Notes under the pieces: generated by a model | Seen by the model: the letters and a program-made list of their open reading frames with translations, nothing else | What the model was told of the DNA's origin: nothing | The model's database searches: none | Made by a program: the position numbers and the translations under genes | Assembly (NCBI GenBank): GCA_002403375.1 | Contig: DHHQ01000025.1 | Span: forward strand, 14,621-78,620 | Source of the DNA: Thiobacillus denitrificans | GTDB lineage: Bacteria; Pseudomonadota; Gammaproteobacteria; Burkholderiales; Thiobacillaceae | Direction of reading: 5' to 3' | DNA: 64,000 nt | Shown: positions 15,025 to 22,928 of the stretch, piece by piece | Layout of the letters: each line of letters opens with the position of its first letter | Numbering within the stretch: the stretch's first letter is position 1

Positions 15025-16461
15025 TTACTCGGCCAGGCTCTTTGCGGGTTGCGTTTCCCTGCGGCCGATGGTCATCAGGTCCCAGACCAGCAGCACGAAG
15101 CCGGCAGCGAAGATCCAGCCGCCGATCTGGCGCCATTTCATGCCCTGGATGAACCAGTGGTGCCCCTGCGCGGCGAAGTAGCCGGCCCAGCTCGAGCCTT
15201 CGATGGCGCGTTCGATCTGCGACTGCTCGTAGCCTGCGGTGAGCAGCGCCATGGTCATCGTGAGCATGCCGATGTGCAGCAGCGCCAGCGCCCATTTCCA
15301 TTTCCAGGCACCGACCAGGCCACCGCTCATCCACACGTTGCCGCGCCATTTCTGGATCGCGATGTAGAAGAAGGCGATGACCATGGTGACGTAGGCGCCG
15401 AAGAAGGCGAAGTGGCCGTGCGAGGCGGTCCACTGGGTGCCGTGGGTGTACAGGTTGATCTGCGGCAGGGTGTGCATGAAGCCCCACACGCCGGCGCCGA
15501 AGAAGTTGCCGAAGGCCTGCGCGATGATCCAGGCGAGCGCGGGGTGGTTGGTGCTCCTGATCTTGTGATGACCGGCGTCGAACACCGCATGCACCACCAT
15601 GGCGACCAGCGGGATCGGTTCCAGCGCGGAGAAGAAGCCGCCGATGGTGAACCAGTATTCCGGGGTGCCGATCCAGAAATAGTGGTGGCCGAGGCCGAGG
15701 ATGCCGGAACCGAACATCAGCGCGACTTCGATGTACAGCCAGGTCTCGACGATCTTGCGGCGCACGCCCAGGGTCTTCATCAGGCCGTAGGCCATCAGGC
15801 AGCCGACCAGCACTTCCCAGGTCGCCTCCACCCAGAGGTGGATCACCCACCACCACCAGTGCTGGTCGATCGAGATGTTGGGGGTGAACCACATGCCGGC
15901 CAGGTAGATGCCGGCCAGCGCGACCAGGTCGAGGACCAGCACGCCGCCGACGCCGGTGAAGCGGCCCTTGGTGAAGGTGGCAGCGACGTTGTAGAAGAAC
16001 ACCAGCACGCACACGACGATGCCGATATCGGCCCAGCGCGGCGCTTCGATGTATTCGCGGCCCTCGTTGATCAGCCAGATCGAGGCGTGCGAGCCTGCGC
16101 CGACCTGCACCAGCAGGTAGACCAGCACCACGACGACGACGGCCAGCGTGAGCACCCAGAAGGCAAGATTACCCAGCTTGAGGCCGACGACCGGGATACC
16201 GGATTCATCCTCCAGCAGCCAGTACACCGAGCCGAGGAAGCCGAACAGCAGCCACACGATCATCGCGTTGATGTGCACCATGCGGTTGACCGAGAAATCC
16301 AGGATGCCGAACAGGAAGTCGGGGTTCAGGTATTGCAGGCCGGCCAGGAGCCCGAACAGGACCTGCGCGCCGAACAGCACGACGGCGACGCTGAAGTACT
16401 TCACCGCCAGCTTCTGGCCGCCGTTCAGGTTGGAACTGTCGATTTTTCCCAATGCGGTCAT
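15025..16461 (-). CDS. norB: Nitric oxide reductase subunit B (cNor type)
   Basis: A 478-residue, twelve-helix haem-copper superfamily protein that reduces two NO to N2O in the inner membrane. Metal-binding histidines are visible in NRMVHINAM (low-spin haem), GLGHHYFW and VHAVFDAGHH (Fe_B and haem b3), and HGTQWTASHGHFAFFGAY. A glutamate-bearing segment, HLWVEATWEVLVGCL, is conserved in NorB. The length is that of short cNorB, with no fused quinol-oxidising N-terminal extension. AGGAG inside the end of norC serves its ATG, one base after the norC stop. norQ and norD are absent here. Confidence 0.96.
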   Translation of the reverse strand: MTALGKIDSSNLNGGQKLAVKYFSVAVVLFGAQVLFGLLAGLQYLNPDFLFGILDFSVNRMVHINAMIVWLLFGFLGSVYWLLEDESGIPVVGLKLGNLAFWVLTLAVVVVVLVYLLVQVGAGSHASIWLINEGREYIEAPRWADIGIVVCVLVFFYNVAATFTKGRFTGVGGVLVLDLVALAGIYLAGMWFTPNISIDQHWWWWVIHLWVEATWEVLVGCLMAYGLMKTLGVRRKIVETWLYIEVALMFGSGILGLGHHYFWIGTPEYWFTIGGFFSALEPIPLVAMVVHAVFDAGHHKIRSTNHPALAWIIAQAFGNFFGAGVWGFMHTLPQINLYTHGTQWTASHGHFAFFGAYVTMVIAFFYIAIQKWRGNVWMSGGLVGAWKWKWALALLHIGMLTMTMALLTAGYEQSQIERAIEGSSWAGYFAAQGHHWFIQGMKWRQIGGWIFAAGFVLLVWDLMTIGRRETQPAKSLAE

Positions 16462-16462
16462 C

Positions 16463-17056
16463 TCAGTTCTCCTGATCTATGGAAACGAAATTGGCAGGGA
16501 AGCCGTTGGTGTCGATCGACGCCATCCACTTGAGGAAGGCGACCGTCGCACGCGCTTCGTCCTCGGTGATGCCCAGATTCGGCATCCGGCGACCGAGACC
16601 GTTGTGCAGGCGATCCTGCGGGTTCATCAGGAACTCGACCATCAGTTCTTCGCGCACCTCCTTCGTCCCCCACGACGGGTCGAGCCAGGCCTTGGTGAGG
16701 TCGGGCGCGTAGTACGCGCCGTTGCCGAGCAGGGTGTGGCAGTTCATGCAGTTCTTCGCCTGGGTGGTGAGCTTGCCGCGGGTGACCAGGGCCTGCGCTT
16801 CCTCCTCGGTCAGCTTCTGGCCGAACAGCGGCTCCTCGACACCGATGACCGGCACCTGGAAATTGCGCGTGTCGTCGAACTCGTAGCTGATCCGGTGGTT
16901 GATCACCGCGTAGCCGGGCACCCGCTTGCCGCCCGCTGTGATCTGGCTCACCGTGTCGAAGGTCAGAAAAATCAGGACCAGGAAAGAGCCCGCGGTGATC
17001 CAGATGGCGTTCTTCCGCCAAAAGGATTCGGATGCCCACCAATATTCTTTTGACAT
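16463..17056 (-). CDS. norC: Nitric oxide reductase subunit C (cytochrome c)
   Basis: A 197-residue membrane-anchored cytochrome c. One N-terminal helix (about residues 15-33, AIWITAGSFLVLIFLTFDT) is followed by a periplasmic domain with a single CMNCH at about residues 101-105 and a C-terminal methionine ligand region (GRRMPNLGIT). It passes electrons from periplasmic donors to NorB. The second ATG (17056) is preferred, since GGGAGG is eight bases upstream of it and only one base from the first ATG. It starts two bases after the stop of the 121-residue membrane protein gene. Confidence 0.95.
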   Translation of the reverse strand: MSKEYWWASESFWRKNAIWITAGSFLVLIFLTFDTVSQITAGGKRVPGYAVINHRISYEFDDTRNFQVPVIGVEEPLFGQKLTEEEAQALVTRGKLTTQAKNCMNCHTLLGNGAYYAPDLTKAWLDPSWGTKEVREELMVEFLMNPQDRLHNGLGRRMPNLGITEDEARATVAFLKWMASIDTNGFPANFVSIDQEN

Positions 17057-17058
17057 GG

Positions 17059-17424
17059 TCATACCTCCCTCGAATTAACTGCCGTTGAAAAGACTTCGGC
17101 GGGCTCGGCGTCGGCGGCCAGCTCGTCGCGATGTGTCCCGACACACAGATGCCAGATGGCGTGCGGCGCGAGCAGATAGCCGACGAGCATGAGCAGCACG
17201 ATGCCGATCCAGAAGCCGTGGTTGAGAAGATTGGCGGCATACGCCAGCGCCAGCACCGAGGCGAACAGGCCGGCGTAGGCCGCGTAGGCCAGCGGCATGA
17301 GGCCCGGGCGGCTCTTGACGCGGGAATAGGCGAACAGCAGGGCATACAGGCCGCCGGTCATGATCACCATGGCGGCGGAGAAAAAGGTGAGAAAGAAGTC
17401 CTTCAAGGCAACCGGCTCGATCAT
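17059..17424 (-). CDS. Uncharacterised membrane protein coupled to norCB
   Basis: A 121-residue protein with three or four hydrophobic helices (about residues 8-30, 42-62 and 68-92) and a histidine- and cysteine-bearing APHAIWHLCVGTH near the end of the last helix. The C-terminal 25 residues are acidic and soluble. I do not recognise a named family. The stop codon is two bases before the norC start and inside its ribosome-binding region, so it is part of the nor operon. It could be an assembly factor for NorCB or a NorE-like accessory protein; it is too short for canonical NorE. The ATG has GAGCGAGAC upstream, a weak ribosome site. Confidence 0.75.
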   Translation of the reverse strand: MIEPVALKDFFLTFFSAAMVIMTGGLYALLFAYSRVKSRPGLMPLAYAAYAGLFASVLALAYAANLLNHGFWIGIVLLMLVGYLLAPHAIWHLCVGTHRDELAADAEPAEVFSTAVNSREV

Positions 17425-17572
17425 GTCTCGCTCCTCGTTTATTGCGCTCTTCTGTCCTTGTGCGGCCAGCCCGGATCGGCGGGCGCGCAGGGTCGGTCCC
17501 TAAAAATAGGCCGAAAAATGCAGGACGGCGCGGCAATGCGCCTGCGTGTTCCTCTCGCCGAAGCGGGATCGG

Positions 17573-17677
17573 CTACACGATCCTCAGCAGATAGAGCATG
17601 CCGAAATGGAAAATGATGAAAGCCAGCACCGTGACGAGCACGGCGGTGTTTTCGCTTTTTTCGAAGATCTTTTGCAT
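17573..17677 (-). CDS. 34-residue single-pass membrane peptide upstream of norCB
   Basis: A very short but well-formed gene. AAGGAG lies nine bases before the ATG at 17677. The peptide has a charged N-terminus (MQKIFEKSENT) and one helix of about 20 residues (AVLVTVLAFIIFHFGMLYLL), ending RIV. It resembles the tiny accessory subunits of haem-copper oxidases in size and shape. It lies between DsrC-like copy 2 and the nor-linked membrane protein, in the same direction. No name can be given. A small subunit or stabiliser of NorCB is one possibility. Confidence 0.65.
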   Translation of the reverse strand: MQKIFEKSENTAVLVTVLAFIIFHFGMLYLLRIV

Positions 17678-17751
17678 GGATGCGCTCCTTGCGTGGAATT
17701 GCTCGGTTGAGGGATACCGGCACGATCCGGCGGGAACAGACGGGAACACGC

Positions 17752-18072
17752 TCAACCCGTGCTCCAGGCCCGCGGGCGTTTCATGCCGGCGATCTTGCAG
17801 GCCTGCTTGACGTAGCCGTAGGGGAACAGTTCGAACAGCTTCTTCTGGGCCTCGCGGCCATAGCGTTCGGCGAGGTGCTTGATGACGTAGCGGGCGTCGG
17901 CGGCGATCTGGTGCTCGTCGTAGTAGTCGCGCATGAAGCGGATCGCGTCCCAGTGGTCGTCGTTGAGCGCGATGTTCTCGTCCTGGGCCAGCGCGCGGGC
18001 CACGTCGTCGTTCCAGTCGCCGGGCTCGATCAGATAGCCTTCGGCGTCGCGTTCGGGCAATTCGATGGACAT
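17752..18072 (-). CDS. DsrC/TusE-family protein, copy 2, CysA replaced by Trp
   Basis: A 106-residue near-duplicate of the protein encoded at 8784-9104. By eye the proteins differ only at residues 2-4 and at two positions around residue 33-35, and about 17 of 321 bases differ, half of them in the first five codons. The same inner cysteine (KQACKIAG) is kept and the same Trp replaces the penultimate cysteine of DsrC. GGGGAG precedes the ATG at 18072 by six bases. It sits between the Sqr-like gene and the nor operon. The close identity points to recent duplication or gene conversion, yet the promoters differ outside the NsrR-like half-site. Confidence 0.88.
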   Translation of the reverse strand: MSIELPERDAEGYLIEPGDWNDDVARALAQDENIALNDDHWDAIRFMRDYYDEHQIAADARYVIKHLAERYGREAQKKLFELFPYGYVKQACKIAGMKRPRAWSTG

Positions 18073-18108
18073 GGTCACTCCCCGTGCTAACCACTCATTG
18101 AAGAATAA

Positions 18109-18119
18109 AAGATGCATTT
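18109..18119. promoter_or_regulatory. NsrR-like half-site upstream of DsrC-like copy 2
   Basis: AAGATGCATTT is an exact half of the NsrR consensus. A second, less well spaced ATG-type half (AATGTAT) follows nine bases later. On the minus strand it lies just upstream of TATTCT, a possible -10, at the same relative place as the site before DsrC-like copy 1. Confidence 0.45.
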
Positions 18120-18181
18120 AACGTGAATGTATAGACCAGACCTTCGAAGAATTCAAGGCCGGGGCCTGGTCTGCGTGTGCA

Positions 18182-19732
18182 TCAGGTCCCGCCGCCGTGG
18201 AATTCGACGCCGGGCTGGCGCTCGGGGAGCTCCTCGACCAGCAGTTGCCGACGCGACAGCGCGACGGCCTCGATGCCGGCCTCGTCCAGATAGGACTTGG
18301 CATCCGACACGGCGGCAGCAAGCAGTTCGGCAGCGAGCGCGTCCGGCTCGCGCCCGAACGCCCGGGCGAGCGCCCGCAGATCGGTGCAGGGATCCTGCGG
18401 CAGGCGGATTTCCATCGGCTTGCCGCTGCCGGCCGGCGCGGCGAGGGGGGCGGGCGCCTGTCCGCCCGCGCCCATCGCGCGGCTCATCACCCCGGCGATC
18501 CGCGATGCCGGGGAGAGCCCCTGGCCGGCGGGCTGCAGGCGGATCTTGTTGACGAAGTATTTCTCGAAATCGACCTTGGCCTGGTGCACCCAGCGCCCCT
18601 GGCGCATCCAGTTGATGTCGCGCAGCGGGACCTGCGGCCCGGAGAGGTAGGCCGCGCCGGTGTCGCCCATGTCGGAGAGCCACTTGGCGCGCTGCGGCAC
18701 GTGGCTCGTGAGCGGCGCGTCGTGGAGATGGGCGAGGATGTTCTGCACCACGATCTCGCCGGCCTTCTGGATCGAGTAGACCGAATCCGGCGCCCCGACT
18801 GGCACCGGCGTCTGCTCGACCGGGGGCTGGGCGACGCAGGCGCCGAGCGCGAAGACGTTGGGGTAGTCCGGGTTGCGCAGGTATTCGTCGACGACAACCA
18901 GCCCGCGCTCGTTCACCAGCCGCTCCGAAGCGCGCACGCCGGGCACGCCGCCGAAGGCCGGCCAGTACATCGAGTACGCGTAGGGCAGGGCGTGGGTCTG
19001 CTTCTCGTTGCCGGCGGCGTCGACCTCGACGACATGGATGGCGTCCTTGTCGACGCGCACGGTGCGTGCGTTGCAGAGGGCGCTGATGCGGGTGTCGGCG
19101 AGCGCGGCGGTCACCGCGCCGCGGCTGGCGCCTTCGCCGCCGAGGCCGAGGTGGCCGGGCCAGGGCTCGGGGGTGACCAGGGTGATCGACACCCGCTCGC
19201 GGATGTTGCGGCGCTTGAGGTCGGCGTCGACCAGGAAGGCGTATTCGTAGAGCGGGCCGAGCACGCTCGCGCCGGGCGCCGCGCCGATGACGACCGGGCC
19301 GGGATGGCGGACGAATTCGCGGTAGGCGGCGAGCGCGCGCTCGGCGTCGTCGACGTGGAGCACCGAGTGGGTGTGCTCGGCGAGCCCCGGGATCGCTTCC
19401 GCCATGCCGGTCGCGCCGGTGGCGATCAGCAGGGTGTCGTAGAACAGCACGTCGCCGTTCTCCAGGTCGACCTGGATCACGTCGGGCTGGATGCGCTTGA
19501 CCCCGCTATGGATGAACTTGATGCCGCGCGCCTCGAGGTGAGGCCCGATCGGGAAGGCGATGTCGGCGCGCTCCCGCCAGCCCATGGCGACCCAGGGATT
19601 GGACGGCACGAAGTGGAAGTAGGGCTTGTCCGACACCACCGTGACCTCGTCACGCGGCCCCAGCTTGGCTTTCAGGGCGTAGGCGGCGGTCACGCCCGCG
19701 ATGCCTGCACCCAGGATGACAACATGCGTCAT
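18182..19732 (-). CDS. Sqr-like FAD/NAD(P)-dependent oxidoreductase
   Basis: A 516-residue flavoprotein of the sulfide:quinone oxidoreductase superfamily. The dinucleotide motif ILGAGIAGVTAAYALK is at about residues 5-20; other family landmarks are KPYFHFVPSNPWVAMGWR, DTLLIATGATG and NVFALGACVAQPP. Known SQRs use a cysteine after the second dinucleotide fold (CxGPxYEF type); here that place reads GASVLGPLYEYAF without cysteine, so sulfide oxidation is doubtful. The last 100 residues, with a Pro/Ala-rich linker, extend beyond typical SQR. AAGGAG precedes the ATG at 19732. It lies between narI and DsrC-like copy 2, which suggests a quinone-linked redox role in the same pathway. Confidence 0.8.
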   Translation of the reverse strand: MTHVVILGAGIAGVTAAYALKAKLGPRDEVTVVSDKPYFHFVPSNPWVAMGWRERADIAFPIGPHLEARGIKFIHSGVKRIQPDVIQVDLENGDVLFYDTLLIATGATGMAEAIPGLAEHTHSVLHVDDAERALAAYREFVRHPGPVVIGAAPGASVLGPLYEYAFLVDADLKRRNIRERVSITLVTPEPWPGHLGLGGEGASRGAVTAALADTRISALCNARTVRVDKDAIHVVEVDAAGNEKQTHALPYAYSMYWPAFGGVPGVRASERLVNERGLVVVDEYLRNPDYPNVFALGACVAQPPVEQTPVPVGAPDSVYSIQKAGEIVVQNILAHLHDAPLTSHVPQRAKWLSDMGDTGAAYLSGPQVPLRDINWMRQGRWVHQAKVDFEKYFVNKIRLQPAGQGLSPASRIAGVMSRAMGAGGQAPAPLAAPAGSGKPMEIRLPQDPCTDLRALARAFGREPDALAAELLAAAVSDAKSYLDEAGIEAVALSRRQLLVEELPERQPGVEFHGGGT

Positions 19733-19885
19733 TTCAGTCTCCTTGAATCGTTTTGCGCCCCGTCGGGCATGAAGGCCCGGCCTTCGTCCCTGCGCACCCT
19801 GCGGGGGGCTCTCCGGCAAGCGCGAGAGGGCTCCACCCGAAAGGCGGAAGGGGCGAGCGGACGGCCTCCTCCAGGAACATCTGCT

Positions 19886-20569
19886 TCAGCCGCGCGGCCG
19901 CACGAGCTGCCACGCGCGCCCGAGATACGTCGTCGCGGCGAATCCGCTCCATACGTGCACCAGCCGGGTGAACGGGAACACGAGGAAGATCGTCATGCCG
20001 AGGAAGAGGTGGGTCTTGAAGATCCAGCCCGCGCCCTCCAGCAGTTCCACGGCGCCGCCGCGGAAGGTGACGATGCGCTGCGCCCATTCGGCGAGCCGCA
20101 CCATCATGCTGCCGTCGAGGTGCTGCGCCGACAGCGGGATGGTCGCCAGCCCCAGCACCAGCTGCAGCCACAGCAGCACCAGGATCAGGATGTCGCTCGT
20201 CTTCGAGGTGGCGCGGATGCGCGGCTCGGTCAGCCTGCGGTGCAGCAGCAGCGTGAGCCCGACGAAGGCCAGCAGGCCGGCGATGCCGCCCGACACCATG
20301 GCGAGAATCTGCTTCGCGCCGGTGCTGATGAAGGGTTCGTAGACGGCGTGCGGCGTCAGCATGCCGACGAAGTGGCCGACGAACAGGAACAGCACGCCGA
20401 TGTGGAACAGGTTGCTGCCGAGCCTCAGCTGGCGGCGCCGCAGGAGTTGCGACGAGTCGCTCTTCCACGTGTACTGCTCGCGGTCGAAGCGGATGAGACT
20501 CCCCAGCAGAAACACCGTCAGCGCGATGTAGGGATAGATGCCGAACAGGAAGGTCTGCGAGTAGGACAT
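19886..20569 (-). CDS. narI: Respiratory nitrate reductase gamma subunit
   Basis: A 227-residue, five-helix membrane protein that carries two haems b and oxidises quinol for NarGH. Haem-ligand histidines are visible in SNLFHIGVLFLFVGHFVGML, and in KTHLFLGMT and TRLVHVWSG. The length matches NarI. AAGGAGG precedes the ATG, and the gene starts 18 bp after narJ. It ends the narK1K2GHJI series; the 153-bp gap to the Sqr-like gene holds GC-rich, partly self-complementary sequence with no gene. Confidence 0.95.
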   Translation of the reverse strand: MSYSQTFLFGIYPYIALTVFLLGSLIRFDREQYTWKSDSSQLLRRRQLRLGSNLFHIGVLFLFVGHFVGMLTPHAVYEPFISTGAKQILAMVSGGIAGLLAFVGLTLLLHRRLTEPRIRATSKTSDILILVLLWLQLVLGLATIPLSAQHLDGSMMVRLAEWAQRIVTFRGGAVELLEGAGWIFKTHLFLGMTIFLVFPFTRLVHVWSGFAATTYLGRAWQLVRPRG

Positions 20570-20587
20570 GGTTCAATCCTCCTTGGA

Positions 20588-21256
20588 TCAATGCGTGGTG
20601 GGCGCGGCGGCGTGCCGGCGCGTTTCCGGCATCTGCACCACCGCGACCTGCGGGCCGGTCTTGAGGAGCGGTTCGACGCCGTCCATCGACGGGCCGAACA
20701 TCTCCATCGCCTCGTCCATGTCGCGCACCGGCGGCTCGGCCAGTTCCTGTGCCGCGACCGGCGACAGCGCCTCGAGCACCTGGAACGCGGTGGCGTAGGG
20801 GCTGCCGTTGGCGTCGAGCTTGCGGCCGATGGTGGCGAGCACGTGCACGGCGTCGCCCAGCAGTTCGCGGGCCTCGTCGGTCGGCAGCAGCGACAGGAAC
20901 TCGAGGAAAAGCGGCACGTAGTCCGGCAGTTCGGACGCGGAAGCGTCGAAGTCGTGCTTCCAGTACTCCTCGAGCAGGTCGATCATCGCCGAGCCGCGGT
21001 CGCGCGATTCGCCGTGGATGTGCTCGAACAGGTGCAGCGACTGCGAGGGGTTGCGGTCGAAGGTGGCGACGTAGTTCTCCTGCAGTTCGATCAGCCGGGT
21101 GTCGCCCAGCAGCGCGAACAGCGGCGCCAGCCGGCCGGCGGCGTTGCCGTTCAGTGCCGATTCCTCCTCCAGCGCGGCGTGCAGCTCCGGCAGCGCTTCC
21201 AGCCAGTCGGACTCGGGGTACATCAGCAGCAGGGACAGGACTTTGAAGGTTTTCAT
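20588..21256 (-). CDS. narJ: Nitrate reductase molybdenum-cofactor assembly chaperone
   Basis: A 222-residue cytoplasmic chaperone of the NarJ/TorD family that keeps apo-NarGH competent for molybdenum-cofactor and Fe-S insertion. Typical segments are KVLSLLLMYPESDWLEALPEL near the N-terminus, YVATFDRNPSQSLHLFEHIHGESRDRG at about residues 63-89, and LPDYVPLFLEFLSLLP. It starts 11 bp after narH with GAGGAG upstream. The C-terminal 20 residues are a variable tail. Confidence 0.95.
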   Translation of the reverse strand: MKTFKVLSLLLMYPESDWLEALPELHAALEEESALNGNAAGRLAPLFALLGDTRLIELQENYVATFDRNPSQSLHLFEHIHGESRDRGSAMIDLLEEYWKHDFDASASELPDYVPLFLEFLSLLPTDEARELLGDAVHVLATIGRKLDANGSPYATAFQVLEALSPVAAQELAEPPVRDMDEAMEMFGPSMDGVEPLLKTGPQVAVVQMPETRRHAAAPTTH

Positions 21257-21267
21257 CGTGTGGCTCC

Positions 21268-22815
21268 TCAACCGGTTTTCTTCTTCGCGTGCAGCTGCGA
21301 CAGGTCGACCGGCACCGCATTCTTGCGGTTGCCGAACAGCGTGGTCTTGGGCGACACGCCGTCCGAGCAGCCGTTGCCGAAGGTGAAGCCGCAGCTCGAC
21401 TTCTCCTCGAAGGTGTTGATCGTCTCCTCGCGGTGGGTGCTGGGGATGACGAAGCGGTCCTCGTAGTTGGCGATCGCGAGATAGCGGTACATCTCGTCGG
21501 CCTGCGCGGCGCTGAGCCCCACCTGGTCGAGCGCGGCGGTGTTGGGCTTGCCGTCGACCGACTTGCCGCGCATGTAGGCGCGCATCGCCAGCAGGCGGTC
21601 GAGCGCGGTGATGACCGGCTTCTCCTTGCCGCCGGTCAGGAGGTTGGCGAGGTAGGTGATCGGGATGCGCAGCGACTTGGTGTCGGGAATGATGCCGTTC
21701 ATCCCCATCTGGCCGGATTCGGCGGCGGCCTGGATCGGCGAGAGCGGCGGCACGTACCAGACCATCGGCAGCGTGCGGTATTCCGGGTGCAGCGGGAACG
21801 CGATCTTCCAGTCGATCGCCATCTTGTAGACGGGGGACTTCACCGCGGCGTCGAGCCAGGCCTCGGGGATGCCCTCGGCGCGCGCGGCGGCGATGACCTC
21901 GGGATCGCTGGGGTCGAGGAAGATCTTCAGCTGCGCCTCGTAGAGCTCCTTCTCGTCGGTGACGCTGGCGGCCTCCTCGATGCGGTCGGCGTCGTACAGG
22001 ATGACGCCGAGGTAGCGGATGCGCCCGACGCAGGATTCCGAGCAGACGGTCGGCTGGCCGGCCTCGATGCGCGGGTAGCAGAAGATGCACTTCTCGGCCT
22101 TGCCGGACTTCCAGTTGTAGTAGATCTTCTTGTACGGGCAGCCGGAGATGCACATGCGCCAGCCGCGGCACTTGTCCTGGTCGACCAGCACGATGCCGTC
22201 CTCCTCGCGCTTGTAGATCGAGCCCGACGGGCAGGAGGCGACGCAGGTCGGGTTGAGGCAGTGCTCGCACAGGCGCGGCAGGTACATCAGGAAGGTGTTC
22301 TCGAAGGTGGCGTGCATTTCCTTCTGCACGTTGTCGAAGTTCTTGTCGCGGCTGCGCGACGCGAACTCGCCGCCGAGGTCGTCTTCCCAGTTGGGGCCCC
22401 AGTGGATCTTGTCCATCTTCTCGCCGGTGATCGCCGAGATCGGGCGCGCGGTCGGCGGCGTCTCGGACAGCGGCGCCTTCTGCAGGTGCTGGTAGTCGTA
22501 GGTGAACGGCTCGTAGTAGTCGTCGATCTCCGGCAGGTTGGGGTTGCCGAAGATGTTGGCGAGGATCTTCAGCCGGCTGCCCTGGCGGGGCTCGAGCTTG
22601 CCGTCGCCCTTGAGCTTCCAGCCGCCGTTCCACACGTCCTGGTTCTCCCACTGCTTGGGATAGCCGATGCCGGGCTTCGACTCGACGTTGTTGAACCAGA
22701 CGTATTCCATGCCCTCGCGCGAGGTCCACACGTTCTTGCAGGTGATCGAGCAGGTATGGCAGCCGATGCACTTGTCGAGGTTGAGCACCATGGCGATCTG
22801 CGCACGCACTTTCAT
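21268..22815 (-). CDS. narH: Respiratory nitrate reductase beta subunit
   Basis: A 515-residue ferredoxin-like subunit that wires NarI to NarG. Four Fe-S clusters are indicated by CIGCHTCSITCKNVW at about residues 16-30, CEHCLNPTCVASCPSG at about 184-199, CRGWRMCISGCPYKK at about 217-231 (the tryptophan in place of one cysteine marks the [3Fe-4S] cluster), and CIFCYPRIEAGQPTVC. AAGGAG precedes the ATG at 22815. It is separated from narG by 113 bp holding two strong hairpins, an unusual gap in this operon. Confidence 0.96.
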   Translation of the reverse strand: MKVRAQIAMVLNLDKCIGCHTCSITCKNVWTSREGMEYVWFNNVESKPGIGYPKQWENQDVWNGGWKLKGDGKLEPRQGSRLKILANIFGNPNLPEIDDYYEPFTYDYQHLQKAPLSETPPTARPISAITGEKMDKIHWGPNWEDDLGGEFASRSRDKNFDNVQKEMHATFENTFLMYLPRLCEHCLNPTCVASCPSGSIYKREEDGIVLVDQDKCRGWRMCISGCPYKKIYYNWKSGKAEKCIFCYPRIEAGQPTVCSESCVGRIRYLGVILYDADRIEEAASVTDEKELYEAQLKIFLDPSDPEVIAAARAEGIPEAWLDAAVKSPVYKMAIDWKIAFPLHPEYRTLPMVWYVPPLSPIQAAAESGQMGMNGIIPDTKSLRIPITYLANLLTGGKEKPVITALDRLLAMRAYMRGKSVDGKPNTAALDQVGLSAAQADEMYRYLAIANYEDRFVIPSTHREETINTFEEKSSCGFTFGNGCSDGVSPKTTLFGNRKNAVPVDLSQLHAKKKTG

Positions 22816-22857
22816 GTTTGACTCCTTGCCTGACCGGGGCTTGCCCCGTGTCGTTGT

Positions 22858-22915
22858 ATAAAAAGCCCGCGCCGGAGAGAGGGGGCGCGGGTGGGGCGGC
22901 GGGAGACGCCGCCCC
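22858..22915 (-). terminator. Terminator-like double hairpin between narG and narH
   Basis: In transcription order the first stem (22893-22915) is GGGGCGGCG/CGCCGCCCC with a 5-base loop. The second (22866-22891) is CCCGCGCC/GGCGCGGG with a 10-base loop, followed by C and five T. The second looks like an intrinsic terminator, placed inside narGHJI. It may attenuate narHJI relative to narG, or stabilise the narG mRNA end. Confidence 0.65.
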
Positions 22916-22928
22916 GAAAACCTCGCGC

